NCBI GenBank assembly: GCA_021234155.1
Contig: JAJEKV010000293.1
Location: forward strand, 312,001-376,000
Reading direction: 5' to 3'
Length of the DNA stretch: 64,000 nucleotides
Source: Isoetes taiwanensis
Lineage: Eukaryota > Streptophyta > Lycopodiopsida > Isoetales > Isoetaceae
Position 1 is the first letter of the stretch; each line of letters opens with the position of its first letter. A program made the translations under genes and the position numbers. The notes under the pieces are model-generated. The model saw nothing but the letters and a program-made list of their open reading frames with translations. It searched no databases and was not told the DNA's origin. Shown piece after piece: positions 43,267-56,300 of this stretch.

Positions 43267-44898
43267 TGTGACGTTCCAGGGGAATATACGCTATGAATAC
43301 GTATATTCCTGGACCCATCACCATACAAGTCTACCTATGTAGACTTGTATACCCTAGAATGTGGCAAAGGGTGCACATCTAAGTTAATTGTTTAACTTAG
43401 ATAACCTTAGGATAAGGCCCTTTTCCACATGGCCTTATCCTATTGGGCAACCGCCACACGACCCCATCCTAGTGGTGCCACGTGGCATCCTATGTGGACC
43501 TAACTTATATTGGCTGGAACCCTAATCCTAGGCCTCTTTCCAGCCCTAGCTCCCAGAGACTCATCTACGCACTCGAAACCTCGTTTCGACTATCGTTTGC
43601 GGTGGCATAGAGTGGTGTAGCAGCCCCCTGAGGGTAGATTTGTTCTTGGAAGGAGAGCAGCTTCACTCAATTCGAAGATCATGGAGACGCCCGGGTTTGG
43701 AGGGAGTGCTTCAGGAGCAGGTATGTAGGGTAGTAGTCATAGTAGTTCATCTGGAATTAGCATTTCCAGATGAGTTAGTATCTTGTATCTAGGGTAGAGC
43801 CATCCTAGAACCCTCATGCATCATCTTGAACCCTAATCAAGGAACCCTAACTGTAAGTTAGATTTGTATGATTAGGTTAAGATGTTCTTATGATTATTCT
43901 CATGATGTGATGATTATGTGATGATGGTTGATCATGTTTGCTCCTCTTGTATTGGGAAGGGGGGTAGAGACCTAGAGCCATATGTAGTATGCTCCTAGAT
44001 TAGATCCCTTAGTTCCTATTAGTTGTGGCCTGTGCATAGGAGCCCACCAGGCTATGGAGGCTATGAAATGACTCAGCACCACATAACAGGGCTAGAGGCA
44101 ATGTGGAGGGAGGATCCCCGCCAGTGGGGACTACGGGGGGATCCCATAGTGGACTAGACTTATGGTCGGTCACGGGCGGTGGGCGAGCATGAGTCGGACA
44201 CCTCCTGGGGGCAATGGTGACGCCTTGCCTCAGAGTTGCAAGTGTCGGCTTGGCTCTCGTTTTGGGGGTTAAGTCGGTGCTTAATCGTGGTGTCGCCCAC
44301 GATTCTCCTAGCCCAACGGAACCTCTAGACCCAGGAAGGGAGATGCAACCCTTCCTGCCTCATCGGACCAGGAGATGCAACCTGGAGTAGTCCCGATGGG
44401 TGATGCCATGGGATTGCGTGATCCGGAAGGCTAGAGTCATGCCGAGCCCTGATTTAGCCCATCCGCAAAGTATGCGGGGAGGGGCGGATGGAGGATCAAC
44501 CCTAGCCATTGTCTTATGCCAGCCCCGCCATTGCCATGATTTGGTCCGCGCTTCTATCTTGAGGCCTAGCGGTCATCCATCCTCCACGAAGTCCGAGCCT
44601 GGGTAGGAGCTATCATATTTTATGGTTTATGATTATCATCTTTGCACTTATGGATGTGTGGTGGCTACCCTTCGAGGTAGTATTTATATGTTTGATGCTA
44701 GTTCTGACGAGTTTGTCGCTTCCGCTGTATAGGAGCCCATAGGGGAAGGGCGCGCAAGACACCTTCGTGTCCCCTCCTCGCACTAGGGTCACCTTAGAGT
44801 GCGGGGTAGACGAAGGGCCTGTGCGGTTGTTGAGCCGGACGGGGGATTTCCTGCCAAGTGTACGACCGGGCGCCGTATGTTTAGCAGGGAGCGTCACA
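43267..44898 (+). repeat. LTR 3 of the Gypsy array
   Basis: 1,632 bp, closely similar to LTR 2 with the same ends. Small indels cluster at about 44,110-44,600. Confidence 0.92.
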
Positions 44899-44903
44899 AC
44901 ATC
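44899..44903 (+). other. target-site duplication acatc (right)
   Basis: Matches 23,882-23,886 and lies directly after the CGTCACA end of LTR 3. Confidence 0.9.
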
Positions 44904-45487
44904 TCTACTTCTAGTTGGCCTTTAGGTCTCTAAACCTTCCCCCTCCCTTTTTACCCATACAACACAGGAGGAACAGAAAGAGAGAACACAATCAAAGTCA
45001 AAGTATCCATCATCATGATAGTAACACATAAAGGAGAAATTAACCATCTCTTGTAATAAAAAAAGTGTTAGTTGAAGCACAAGTTATCTAGGGACTAACC
45101 GGTCTCTTGGCTGGACCCATTTGTCACGAAAGGCTTCCATTCTTCAAGTCTGGTCACTGTAGTTATTGGCTCCTCCTTCCTCTTCTCTCCCCAAATCGAT
45201 TTGGGGCAGAATTGGAGGTAGGACCCCAATTTGCCCTCTAAACTTGGCAAGTCCCCCTTGGCCAATCAATTTGGACCAGGTGGCACTGCCCTATTGGTTA
45301 ACTTCAGCTAATTAATAACCTAATTAGCCTAATTAAATTAATTATCCCCTGATATTTTAGCATAGCTAAAGAAAACCCTTTTAGGTTAGCCCAAGTTATC
45401 CTTTATTCACCGCTAAAGCTCTAATTATATCCTGGTGATGTGCCATAGTATGTATATGTATAATGTATAAATACCTGGAACATCACA
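44904..45487 (-). mobile_element. solo LTR, reverse orientation, left part of the LTR
   Basis: Continuation of the interrupted solo LTR from 23,886. It ends ggaacatcaca at 45,487, followed by caaac. On the minus strand a tataaatac motif near the terminus varies the hairpin seen in the inserted family. Confidence 0.72.
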
Positions 45488-45492
45488 CAAAC
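45488..45492 (+). other. target-site duplication caaac (right)
   Basis: Matches 23,036-23,040. Confidence 0.9.
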
Positions 45493-46668
45493 GAGCTTAT
45501 GATACTATTGATTAGAATTTCCTAAATATTGAGCTATGAAACATCTTGGTTTCTCCCAAGCTATGGTTGATAAAATTCATGATCTAAATGAAGCTGGTTA
45601 TTCAACAGTTTTGGTCAATGGAGCCCCTTCAACTTTCTCCAAATGCAAAAGGGAAGTTAGATAAGGATGTCCTTTGGCTCCCTATCTATTTTTCATAGTG
45701 GCCGAAATGTTAACCAGGGCTACCTTAACCCTGCTTGAAAAAAAATTAGCCCCAATGCTTGCAGCTACCTAGAAATCTTAAAACCTTCTCCAAAATGCAG
45801 TATCCAGATAATACTTTTGCATTCCTCTAAAATATTGGCCACAACTTACAAAATTTCTTTCTTGACCTTTTTGGCAAGGCTTCTAGAGTCTTTCTCAATA
45901 AGAACAAGAGTACAATTATCTTGCACTCTAACCTTACCAAATTGAATGGCATCAAGGTCATTGGAAACAAGACTGCAACCAAATTGTTTGGACTCCCTTT
46001 GGCAATCAATATGAGTTTGTCAGATCTTTGGCAAGCTATTGCTAACAAAATGAAGAAGAAAATTCAAATGCGTCTAAGGACACTTTCTCTTGCAGATCGG
46101 ATTGAGATAGTTGACAGTGTAATTGCTAACACAGACATGTTCTTCTTATCGGCCATCATCCATCATTGCAGACAAACGGTCTTATATAAAATTAGAAACT
46201 GCCATAAGGGACTTTATTGGCAAGGAGCTTGAATGGTTTCTTGGAAAAACCTGATCCTTCCTGAGAAGGATGGGTGGTTAGGCTGCAAAGAGTTTTTGCT
46301 GACGCTGAGATCTCGACAGCTAAAATTGTTTGGAGAGCTCTTCTCCTTGATGCAAATTCTTTTGCTCTCAAACTCACTCATAATGAAACAATATAGTGGG
46401 GGGCACCTTCATTCTGCCATCAATTGCCTGGTACTGCCTTTTATCAATTGAAGCCTATGTTTAGAACCTCAAAAATCTTTAGGAAATCATAAGTGCTAAG
46501 AACCAGACATCAAGATGCTTTAAGACTATTTCTTTGAATAAAACTTCTGATGACTTTGGGTTCTTCTGGCACCATATTCTTACTGAGGAGGATGAAGACA
46601 TATAAATAACCATGTACTTTTTATCCGATTAATAAACTTTTTGGCTTTCATCCGTCAAAACAAAAAAA
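45493..46668 (+). pseudogene. L1-type LINE reverse transcriptase, downstream half and 3' end
   Basis: It resumes the LINE at RAYDTIDXNFL (palm), then LVNGAPSTFSKCKREVRQGC and PLAPYLFFIVAEML. A YPDN stands in place of the catalytic FADD near 45,800, so activity is lost. The C-terminal region has LADRIEIVDSVIAN near 46,092, typical of plant LINE ORF2. The body after 46,240 is frameshifted. The element appears to end near 46,668 in an A-rich tail (gtcaaaacaaaaaaa). Stops are common throughout. Confidence 0.82.
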
Positions 46669-49600
46669 TAACTATGACATATGATGTTACGACATTTACT
46701 ACATGTGCCTATAAGATCGTTCTCTTGCCGAGGGTGTCCATGGTCATAGTCTATTCCAGCCGAAGTAGCTAACTCCATAATTATGTCACATTGATAGTGT
46801 GCCATTGCCTCATGCCACGAAATGGCAAATATCCCAACATTATTTAATTAAGGCACCCTTAGCTATGGCTTTTAGATATTAATATGAAAACACCACTTTC
46901 TTAGCTAAACAAATTATTGGCGCATCTAAATTGGAGTCTCAAATTACGCCTTTCTAGCTTAAAAATTCATAGGGTCTCCTGATCCCATCTCCAAGAGCAA
47001 GCCCATATAATTATTTTACATATCTTTGATTTATTAAGTTTAAATTACATAATATCTTAATTAAATGCAACCATCAATCTTGTTAACTTGGGATTTTCAG
47101 GTTTGGCTAGAAACATTTTTGGAATTTTTTTAAGTCAATTTCCTAAGATTTTAGGAGTTCTACCTGCGGGAAAAAAAATTCAGATTGTCCAATAATCGTA
47201 GAATTATTTGCACCTATGATTTGATTTTATGTCAATTGATTTCCTACTAGGTGATGCCACACAAAACCAGCATACAGCTCGGTGGCCCATAGAAGAATCT
47301 ATTTGAAGAGTTTTTCTTTACATCGACAAGTAGAGCACATAGCCGTGCCACGAATTTGCCCCAGGTATGATGGAATCCTGATAGGAACTGCAGCTGGGTA
47401 TACTGAGAATCGCCAAAGGGGTGATATTGTCGCTTGCTGCTCCTTGCCTTTGCAACTGAATGCGTAAGTGGGCTAGGCTGCAACTGTTCTAGCAAGAATT
47501 TGGAGGATACAGATTCTCTTTATTTGATGTTGAGCTTGGCTATTGTCTAATATTTTGTTGCAAATTGGGACCTCTGCTATTATGATTTCTACCTAGGGGC
47601 TTCAGAATTTTTGAATCCCTTTATATGTAAGCACATTCTTCTCAAACCCTTACAAATTTATTTGACAGCTTAGTTCGTGTTTGCAAGTTGTATTTACAAT
47701 GGTGTATTAACCAGATTCAATGAGATACTAGTTATGGTGCCCGGCGTTGCCGGGCTTTAGCAACTATCTGTCAAGAAATAGAAAAATAAAAGTCGTTACG
47801 TGTAGAGACTATTGCTAAGATGTAAGAATTCATAGATAATTTACTTGATATTTTATTGCAAGCATTGTAATGGAATTGATGAAGGTGCCAATAATTCAAA
47901 TGCAAATTTAAAATAGAAGATATTATGGTTGGGAGTTAATTTTCTCTCATACCTAGGTATTTAACACCATTCACTGAGTTGTAAGTTACCATTTTTTATT
48001 TTTCATAGCATGTGTTTTTTAATGTCCATATGTGCAACTTCGACAACAATGTGCAACTTCGACAACAATGCACGTTGATATTGGGAAGAATGGATATTAT
48101 TTTTTCGTAATTATTTTTGTTATTGAAATTGTCTAATGACAGAATCGTCAATGTATTCACTTTGCATTTATCAATTTTAAGAAGAAAAACAATGCGGAAA
48201 TTGGGGGCAGTTAAATCTACTTCTAAAGACGAAAATTTGAAAAGACAGATCCAAAATTTATGCTCAAAATATCACCCTTAGTAGTTCATAATGGAACTCT
48301 AACACATCAGCAAAAGGCCTAATATTGTACTTTATTGGATGCTCCCATGATATCTTCACTTCTTCGACATATAACATCTTAGCCGAGGTACGAAACGCAC
48401 GTTATTGTCACACATTTGCCGCATAAGTATGGGCATATGGTGACATAGGCATTTAATGTAAGACTGCTTATTCAAAGTTATTACCCATTATAACTTTTAT
48501 GGAATGCATGCCAAAGTTATTTTAGTTGGGGATCCCTCAAAGGTGTGCTTGTGAGAACTACATCCTTGAAGTCTAAGGCCATGTGCCGCACACAATAAGT
48601 ATGATTCACATGTATACAAAGAAACCACAGGAACGAAATGTTGAGATTTAGATTGCGTCGCTCAGAACAAAATGCAAGTGTGAGTGACTTACCTCCATAA
48701 CTCTAGACCACATGCTAGCATATTGACAAATAACTCAACCAAATCATATGCCATCTTTCATTCTTTCATAGTTCCATAAAGAGTTATGTTGTCTTTGCTA
48801 TAATTAAAATGCCATAATTATCAATACTTTTCTTATTAGGCTTAAGGAATTGAATACGGACATTCTTGTTGCCAAAACATTGCCATATTTTATCCTCAAC
48901 CTATTGATTTTGTGATAAGAATGCTCTTGTTGCCAAAGTTGCCATGTTTTATCCTAAACCTATTGTTTTTTTTAATCAATAGTGAACATTGTTATCCTCA
49001 ACTTTGTCGGGTGTCATTGCGTGTCTATTATGGGTTACCTAATGTATTTGCAAGTCAGATGTGGTTATAATAACACAACCTTCATTCATGTAACTGTATT
49101 TTTCGTCTTATTGCAAATAACATAAGTCAAGACAATTAGCCTACCAAAAATGTTAGTGCCAAAGTGGCAAAAACCAAAACCATTCCATACAGAAAGCTCA
49201 ACTAATCGGCTTATTATAGCCCTTCTTAAGGTGACATGCCTTACTTTTAAGACCGATTGAATTTTTCGCCTTCCACACTGTTATTTACATGTATTCACAT
49301 GCCCTCTATTTTTTTTTTTTATCTAGGATCTGATGCTTAAGGTATAGATAGGATTGCACAATTCAGGCATCAATTGTTGTCTGGGTTGGCTATAGAGCTG
49401 GGATGTTTTATGATATCAGAGTAATGCTTCTGCTAAAGAGTACGGCTAAGAGTACAACTCTTAGAGAAACAATGTCATGACAGTGCAACGTTTTACATGC
49501 AAATGTTTAAATGGAACATAGAGTCTTGACGAAGGCCCTGAATAACATGTTCCATATTGCATATTCATCTTTTCCTTTCTCCATAAAGATTTGACAGTAT

Positions 49601-50095
49601 AAAAATACTCGGGTTCAGCATGAAATATCCTCCTATGCATTTGTACTGTCCTTCAGATCTTTGAGCATGAAAGAATGAAGTCTGATCAGATAAACAAAAG
49701 ATATGGCAAAACAAAGGGCTGGAATGTTAGTGCTACGCAAAAAAAATTCATTAGTTCTCAACATCTAGTTCAATTCCAGCATTGCAGTTTCCTCCAACTC
49801 TATTTGGTCTATTTTTTTCCACCATCTATTTGCTCTAATGCCTGCAACATATTGTGTAGTGATCTTAAATCAAATCGACATGATCAAACATAAACACCCA
49901 ATTCTAGTGTAATCAAATACATATCTTATATTGGATGAAATAAGTCAGGTGCACGATATTACCTATTGTGGAGATGTTATAAATGGGAAAGCATGCTGAT
50001 AAATACATCCACTCCATATTCATTGTCCATATCCACGAATTGTCTGCATATCAATAACGTATCTATTAGCAGCAAAATGAGGAAGCATGATTTAC
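46669..50095. other. mostly non-coding stretch
   Basis: No recognised gene. A GC-rich hairpin gcccggc-gtt-gccgggc at about 47,740-47,756 stands out in AT-rich DNA. A 20-bp tandem repeat of 'gtgcaacttcgacaacaat' lies at about 48,031-48,070, and a diverged duplication of 'cttgttgccaaa...attttatcct' at about 48,864-48,961. The open frames at 47,247-47,495 match no known family. Confidence 0.5.
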
Positions 50096-50232
50096 CTGTT
50101 GTGAAATTGCCAGAACTGGGCCAATCATAGCATTGCAAATACCAAACCCATCTTCACTTTGAGGATCGGGTTCCAATGTTGGTGGGAGGAAAGCAGTGTT
50201 AGTGGGATGTGAATGCTCTACAGATCGAAAAT
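50096..50232 (-). other. exon-like segment, unrecognised
   Basis: On the minus strand, 45 open codons are framed by ttgttctcag before and CAACAG|GTAAAT after, both good plant splice signals. The peptide (HSHPTNTAFLPPTLEPD, then GFGICNAMIGPVLAISQQ) looks real, but I know no family. A second exon-like piece near 50,512-50,565 (GVLICEPDHSESKAA) does not join it in frame directly. Confidence 0.3.
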
Positions 50233-53200
50233 CTGAGAACAAATAAATAGGAATGGCTCAAAAATACCGTTGGAAATACATGACATGTTTCAGCATTAAA
50301 CATGTAAGAGCATTAAGCGTCTAAAATCTGACAAACATAGGCAACTTCCTTAAGGCATTGTGGAACATGTGTAGAATTGTAGAATAGAAAGTGTCTCACC
50401 TAGAGTAGAATGGACGTGGAAAGAAGACATATGGACAAATAACGCATCAAGCCAATATTACCCGGTTGTAGCTCTAAAAATTCGCTTTAACTATAAAAGT
50501 TTAACTTTACCTCGCTGCCTTGCTTTCTGAATGATCAGGCTCGCATATCAAGACCCCTCTAGATGCTGACCATAAAACAAATGGAACTAAAGCATTAGTA
50601 GAACTCTAAATTTCAATGCAACTATGAAGGCACAAAATTAGCTTCTTTCAGTTATCATTTAGCATACCATTATTAGAGGAGTTGTAGCAACCCTAGATTC
50701 AAATATGAAATGACTTTAAATGTTTTTTCAAAATAAAAAATAAGATCTATATTGTAATGACATAATGCAAAGGGAATATAGTGACAAACAACAAAGGGAT
50801 TGCTTCAAGGGTTACCTTAATGTACAGTTGTGATCATTGCAGTTGCTCCGGAGAGCTTGTTGCGACCTCGAGATGCATCTATTGAATGCTTACATTTTCG
50901 ATCTGCTCCAAGCCATCCATATATTTAGATGTCTAATCCTACACAGAATCCTGCACACAACAAAAGGGATTTCAGAGCATTTATATTCTGATATTCATTG
51001 CACGTCTAAATGCATCCACCAAATTGAACATCTCTAGGCCATTGGATTTGTAGCTTGTTTTGCCTTCACAGCATCGCATTGTTGAGGTCATGTTTCCCTG
51101 CAGGCTACGGCACAGGTATATGTGCATGCCTAGGTAGAAATAGATGGTTCTACTATTAAGGATATCAACAAACATTTGGGCCTTTGTTTTTAATCAAGCA
51201 AACCGCATGGGAAAAGCTACCAATTTAGAAAGGAAACAAAAATAAAATCTTACTCAGTGGGAGAGATTCAGAAGCTTGCCCCTATATTTAACCTCATAAG
51301 CTTTGCAAACACGATGGTAGAGGTAGTTCCTGGTTTGAGAGTAGCCTAATAAATTCCACATTACCGAAATAATGATGTTTGCAGATCCTTAAATAAGTGG
51401 TTGCCAGGGCTAACAGAAATATGTGGTGACACTCTCATCCTTGGGTAGGTTTTTGCAAGCAGATTTGAGGAGGTGCCTCCTCGAAATCACGTTAAAAACT
51501 GTTATAATGTATAATAGAGTCTCTAAGTCCTGGCCAGTGAAATTAATCATGAGCATCAAAGCAAAGCAATCAAAATAATATGGGAAAGCATGAAGCAACG
51601 CTTACTGAGAGAGGCCACTCCGCGAATTGTCCGGCCCCGCACCAAAAGAAAACATAGAGAGGGGCGTAAAAATCTAAAAAATCTCAGCTTCGTGAAAGTA
51701 TTGTACCTTGATATTTTCCTTCTTCTTCTTATACTTTCCAAGTCTAAACCCTTTCAACCAAGTGGACCGATTTGCCTCAACAAAAAAACAAAATCCTACG
51801 ACTGCTTGAGAGATTTCGGATTTGCTTCAACCATCTCTCTTTATACACGAAACAAAAAATTACGAAAAGGGAGGAAAATACCTCGCTATGATCCTCGCTG
51901 CCAGGCAAAATCATCTCAGACGGAGCTGTAATGGCGATGCTCTGAAGACCTCAAGAGGGGTATTAAGATTCTACCTGCACCAAGCTCAACCAGATGGATG
52001 AAACAACATGCTGGTGTGCTCTTCCAGAAAGAAACCTACCTTCCAAACACACCTCCCCCTCACGAAGAAATCCGGAATGCACAGAAGACGTCTCTGCTCT
52101 GAGATGAGATGGGTCTAAAAAAATCCAACCGGAATGGCACAGAGATGGTCAGAATACAAACTCCTATTTCTGTCTTCTATACGTGTCTCATACCTTATCA
52201 AAATCCATGCCGTCGTATCCATGAAAACCCAAAACCAGAAATCTTAGCAATGACTCTTTCCCGATTTTTGGAATATCGGGAAACTTTCCCGCTAGAAAAA
52301 ACCTTTAAAACCTTGGAAAATCAACCTAAAAAAAATTCTAAAAAGTTTCTCACTTGCCGGGAAAACCAAATTTAAACAATAGACAATAGATTATTGTCCT
52401 TTTAGTTTTGAATTAACCTATTTGTCATACTAGCAGAACTTAGAGTCTGATTTGTATTTGCAGATACGTTCAAGGGATATGTATGACAAGATTTCCGCTT
52501 ATACATCCAGTATTCAAATGGATCCTTGAGGGTTACAATCCGATGCCTATTGAACAGTGCCCCTCTCTGTAAGTACAACATGCATTTCTTCTTATATCAC
52601 GTCTGGAAATTGGTTCCTAATTTCTTGCCATTGCTCTGGTCGCTACATTCATCAAATAATAGTCAATATATTAAAAGTTTGATTGGCGAAGCTACGTGCA
52701 AATGCAAGGCAGTGTTATAATGACTTGAGTCCTTGAGGGACTTCCGGTGCTATGGAACGTAGTTTGTTATATGTTTAAATATGCATAAGTGTTTATATAT
52801 AAAATATAACAATTAAAAGATTCATAGTTCACCAACAATTATTTCTAAACTGACTAAACAGCAGGGATAATATATGGGAGGTATGCAACTTCTTTTCTCA
52901 TCAATTTTTGCTTCTATGCCAGCCTTCCTTCATCTGTTTGTTAGGTCATGATGCAATTATTATTGCAGATAAATAGATCCCCACAAATATTGGATTGTAG
53001 TTTGCTCAAGGAAACACCATATTTGCTTTCTGTAAGGGTAATGCTCTCAAGTGATCTAGGGTTTATCTTAATAGTTGTTGAAGGTCTCTTAGGTATCTAT
53101 ATTCTTTTAATGACATATTCAACAAAATTTGGACTTATTCAGATATAATAGACTGGGGTATCATTTTAAGATTACATGTCATGTTTAATTTTTCTTGATA

Positions 53201-53393
53201 CTTATAATTTTTACAGGTTCTAATTATATAACTTTATCTTTAAATTTAAAGTATAATTGTTATAGAAACATAAACAATTGCTTTCTAAACTAATTTTCAC
53301 ATGAATCTATTCAGAATTAGACATTTCGAGGATATAAAGTTTTAATTTTCAACTAGTTCTTAATAAATTTAAAATTTGGCAATCAGGATAATT
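50233..53393. other. mostly non-coding, AT-rich toward the right
   Basis: Scattered exon-like minus-strand pieces (near 50,520 and 51,600) cannot be assembled. From about 53,150 the DNA is very AT-rich and leads into the tandem array. Confidence 0.45.
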
Positions 53394-56300
53394 TGTAAAT
53401 AAAATGTAATGGTTTGATAAGTGAGTGACTTAAAATTATATGAGAACATAATTTACAAACTTTTAGTACTTTAAAAATACTTTTAAAAAATTGTTAGATT
53501 TATATCAATTAAAATATAAAGTTTATGTTTTAATAATAAATATTGAAAAATATATATTGAAAATTAATTAAAACTAAACTATTATTTTTTAATTATAAGA
53601 TAAAAATAATCATTTGATACATTTCATCTAAACTTTCTTTAACCATTAAAAAATATATATATATATTTTAATCATATAGAGTTCATCTTAGATGAAAAAT
53701 TAATTTTAAATAGATTATATTAAAAATTAGTGTAAAAAACAATTATACACATTGATAACTATCATACTTTTTATCTGAAGTTAAACTGAAATTTTATAAA
53801 AATCAACAAGAGTTTAAAATACATATAATCTTATCATGGCATCCGTGGAAGGATATCTATTAGATTTGAATGATCAAGATTCGATCAAGGAATTTTTCTT
53901 GGCCAAATTATGGTCAGCCATACCATTATTTTCCTGTTATGGCAATTGGCTTTTTGGAGTAAGATTCCAGCATGTCCATATGTGAACCACATCTGCATTC
54001 CCATTTCTCGATTATCCTCGGCTTATTAACATCTCATGAATTAAGAATCGATATCATATAAAGAAGCTTTTCGGTTCATTCGTGAAAATTTAGAAGGCTA
54101 ATCTGAGTAAAACATGCAATTGGTGATGATGGTGTGTCTGTTCATGTATACATATGCATCCGTGCTGCTTTCGAGAGATTCTATCTTGCATTACACTCTT
54201 AAGAACTTAGTGTTGTATTTGGCTGATGCTTTGGATAGTCCCTGTCGGTAAGCCCGTGCTTAAACTTTGCAAAGATATGAGATCAAGTTTTCCATCTACT
54301 CAAGGGATTAATTAGTTTTAAACTCTCCCTTCTATCCAGAAGAGGTTTGATTGAGAGGTGACGCTGTCATTGACCTGTGGAAGCATGCAGAACATTTAGA
54401 AGTCTAATAGAAAGTCACTGGTTCTATTCTATTCTTAATAATTATTTCTTGTATTAAACTTCATTGTATGATCAATAATTGAATGTGCAAGATTGAATAT
54501 GAAATCTTTTTCATGATCTACTGTCCAGATACTCATTTTCTTTTAAGGTCAACGGGTTCCTTAGCTATTGTATGCATTTGAATAAAATATGTGTCCCCAT
54601 GGCTGGTGATTGTTGTGGCTTTACTTTATCTCTTATACCTACATTTGGAATCATTATGACAAGCTTACATTACTGAGTTAGATCAAGGAAGAATAGTTGC
54701 TTTACTTAGATGGTAGAGATCGTTACTATAGATACCAGATTTTTTGAGGTCTTTTTGAAAGGGGCTCTCACATGCATAGAAGATACCACCTGCCAGATGC
54801 ATACTGCAGCTGCACGCTACAGTGTTTAGGAACCATATGTGCACCACATCTGCATTCTCATTTCTCTGATTGTAAATAAAATATAATGGTTTGATAAGTG
54901 AGTGACTTAAAATTATATGAGAACATAATTTACAAACTTTTAGTACTTTAAAAATACTTTTAAAAAATTGTTAGATTTATATCAATTAAAATATAAAGTT
55001 TATGTTTTAATAATAAATATTGAAAAATATATATTGAAAATTAATTAAAACTAAACTATTATTTTTTAATTAAAAAATAAACATAATCATTTGATACATT
55101 TCATCTAAACTTTCTTTAACCATTAAAAATATATATATATATTTTAATCATATAGAGTTCATCTTATATGAAAAATTAATTTTAAATAGATTATATTAAA
55201 AATTAGTGTAAAAAACAATTATACACATTGATAACTATCATACTTTTTATCTGAAGTTAAACTGAAATTTTATAAAAATCAACAAGAGTTTAAAATACAT
55301 ATAATCTTATCATGGCATCCGTGAAGGATATCTATTAGATTTGAATGATCAAGATTCTGATCAAGGAATTTTCTTGGCCAAATTATGGTCGTCATACCAT
55401 TATTTTCCTGTTATGGCAATTGGCTTTGAGCGTAAGATTCCAAAGATGTCCATATGTGAACCACATGCATTCCCATTTCTCGATTATTGCTTATTAACAT
55501 CTCATGAATTCGTAACTGATATCATATAAAGAAGCACTCAGTTCATTCGTGAAAATTTAGAAGGCTAATACAGAGTAAAACATGCAATTGGTGATGATGG
55601 TGTGTCTGTTCATGTATACATATGCATCTGTTCGTGCTCAGAGATTCTATCTTGCGTACACTCTTAAGAACTTAGTGTTGTATTTGGCTGATGCTTTGGA
55701 TAGTCCCTGTCGGTAAGCCCGTGCTTAAACTTTGCAAAGATATGAGATCAAGTTTTCCATCTACTCAAGGGATTAATTAGTTTTAAACTCTCCCTTCTAT
55801 CCAGAAGAGGTTTGATTGAGAGGTGACGCTGTCATTGACCTGTGGAAGCATGCAGAACATTTAGAAGTCTAATAGAAAGTCACTGGTTCTATTCTATTCT
55901 TAATAATTATTTCTTGTATTAAACTTCATTGTATGATCAATAATTGAATGTGCAAGATTGAATATGAAATCTTTTTCATGATCTACTGTCCAGATACTCA
56001 TTTTCTTTTAAGGTCAACGGGTTCCTTAGCTATTGTATGCATTTGAATAAAATATGTGTCCCCATGGCTGGTGATTGTTGTGGCTTTACTTTATCTCTTA
56101 TACCTACATTTGGAATCATTATGACAAGCTTACATTACTGAGTTAGATCAAGGAAGAATAGTTGCTTTACTTAGATGGTAGAGATCGTTACTATAGATAC
56201 CAGATTTTTTGAGGTCTTTTTGAAAGGGGCTCTCACATGCATAGAAGATACCACCTGCCAGATGCATACTGCAGCTGCACGCTACAGTGTTTAGGAACCA

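Larger units (their letters stand above)
23887..44898 (+). mobile_element. Ty3/Gypsy chromovirus array: LTR-internal-LTR-internal-LTR
   Basis: Three direct LTRs (23,887-25,453; 30,938-32,573; 43,267-44,898), each opening TGTGACG and closing with GTCACA, separate a short internal region (5.5 kb) and a long one (10.7 kb). The middle LTR is shared. One acatc duplication flanks the whole 21-kb array. Pol order is protease, reverse transcriptase, RNase H, integrase with a chromodomain, which defines a chromovirus. The arrangement may come from unequal exchange between LTRs of two related elements, or from a tandem cDNA. Confidence 0.92.

Noticed and set aside
23041-45487. One DNA transposon with TGTGATG ends
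   Set aside because: The flanks resemble the Gypsy LTR in reverse, with TG...CA ends and a 5-bp duplication, so a solo LTR is the better explanation.
51590-51931. 113-residue basic open frame on the plus strand
   Set aside because: Low-complexity Lys/Arg/Ser with no family; the opposite strand shows better splice-like signals but is also unsupported.
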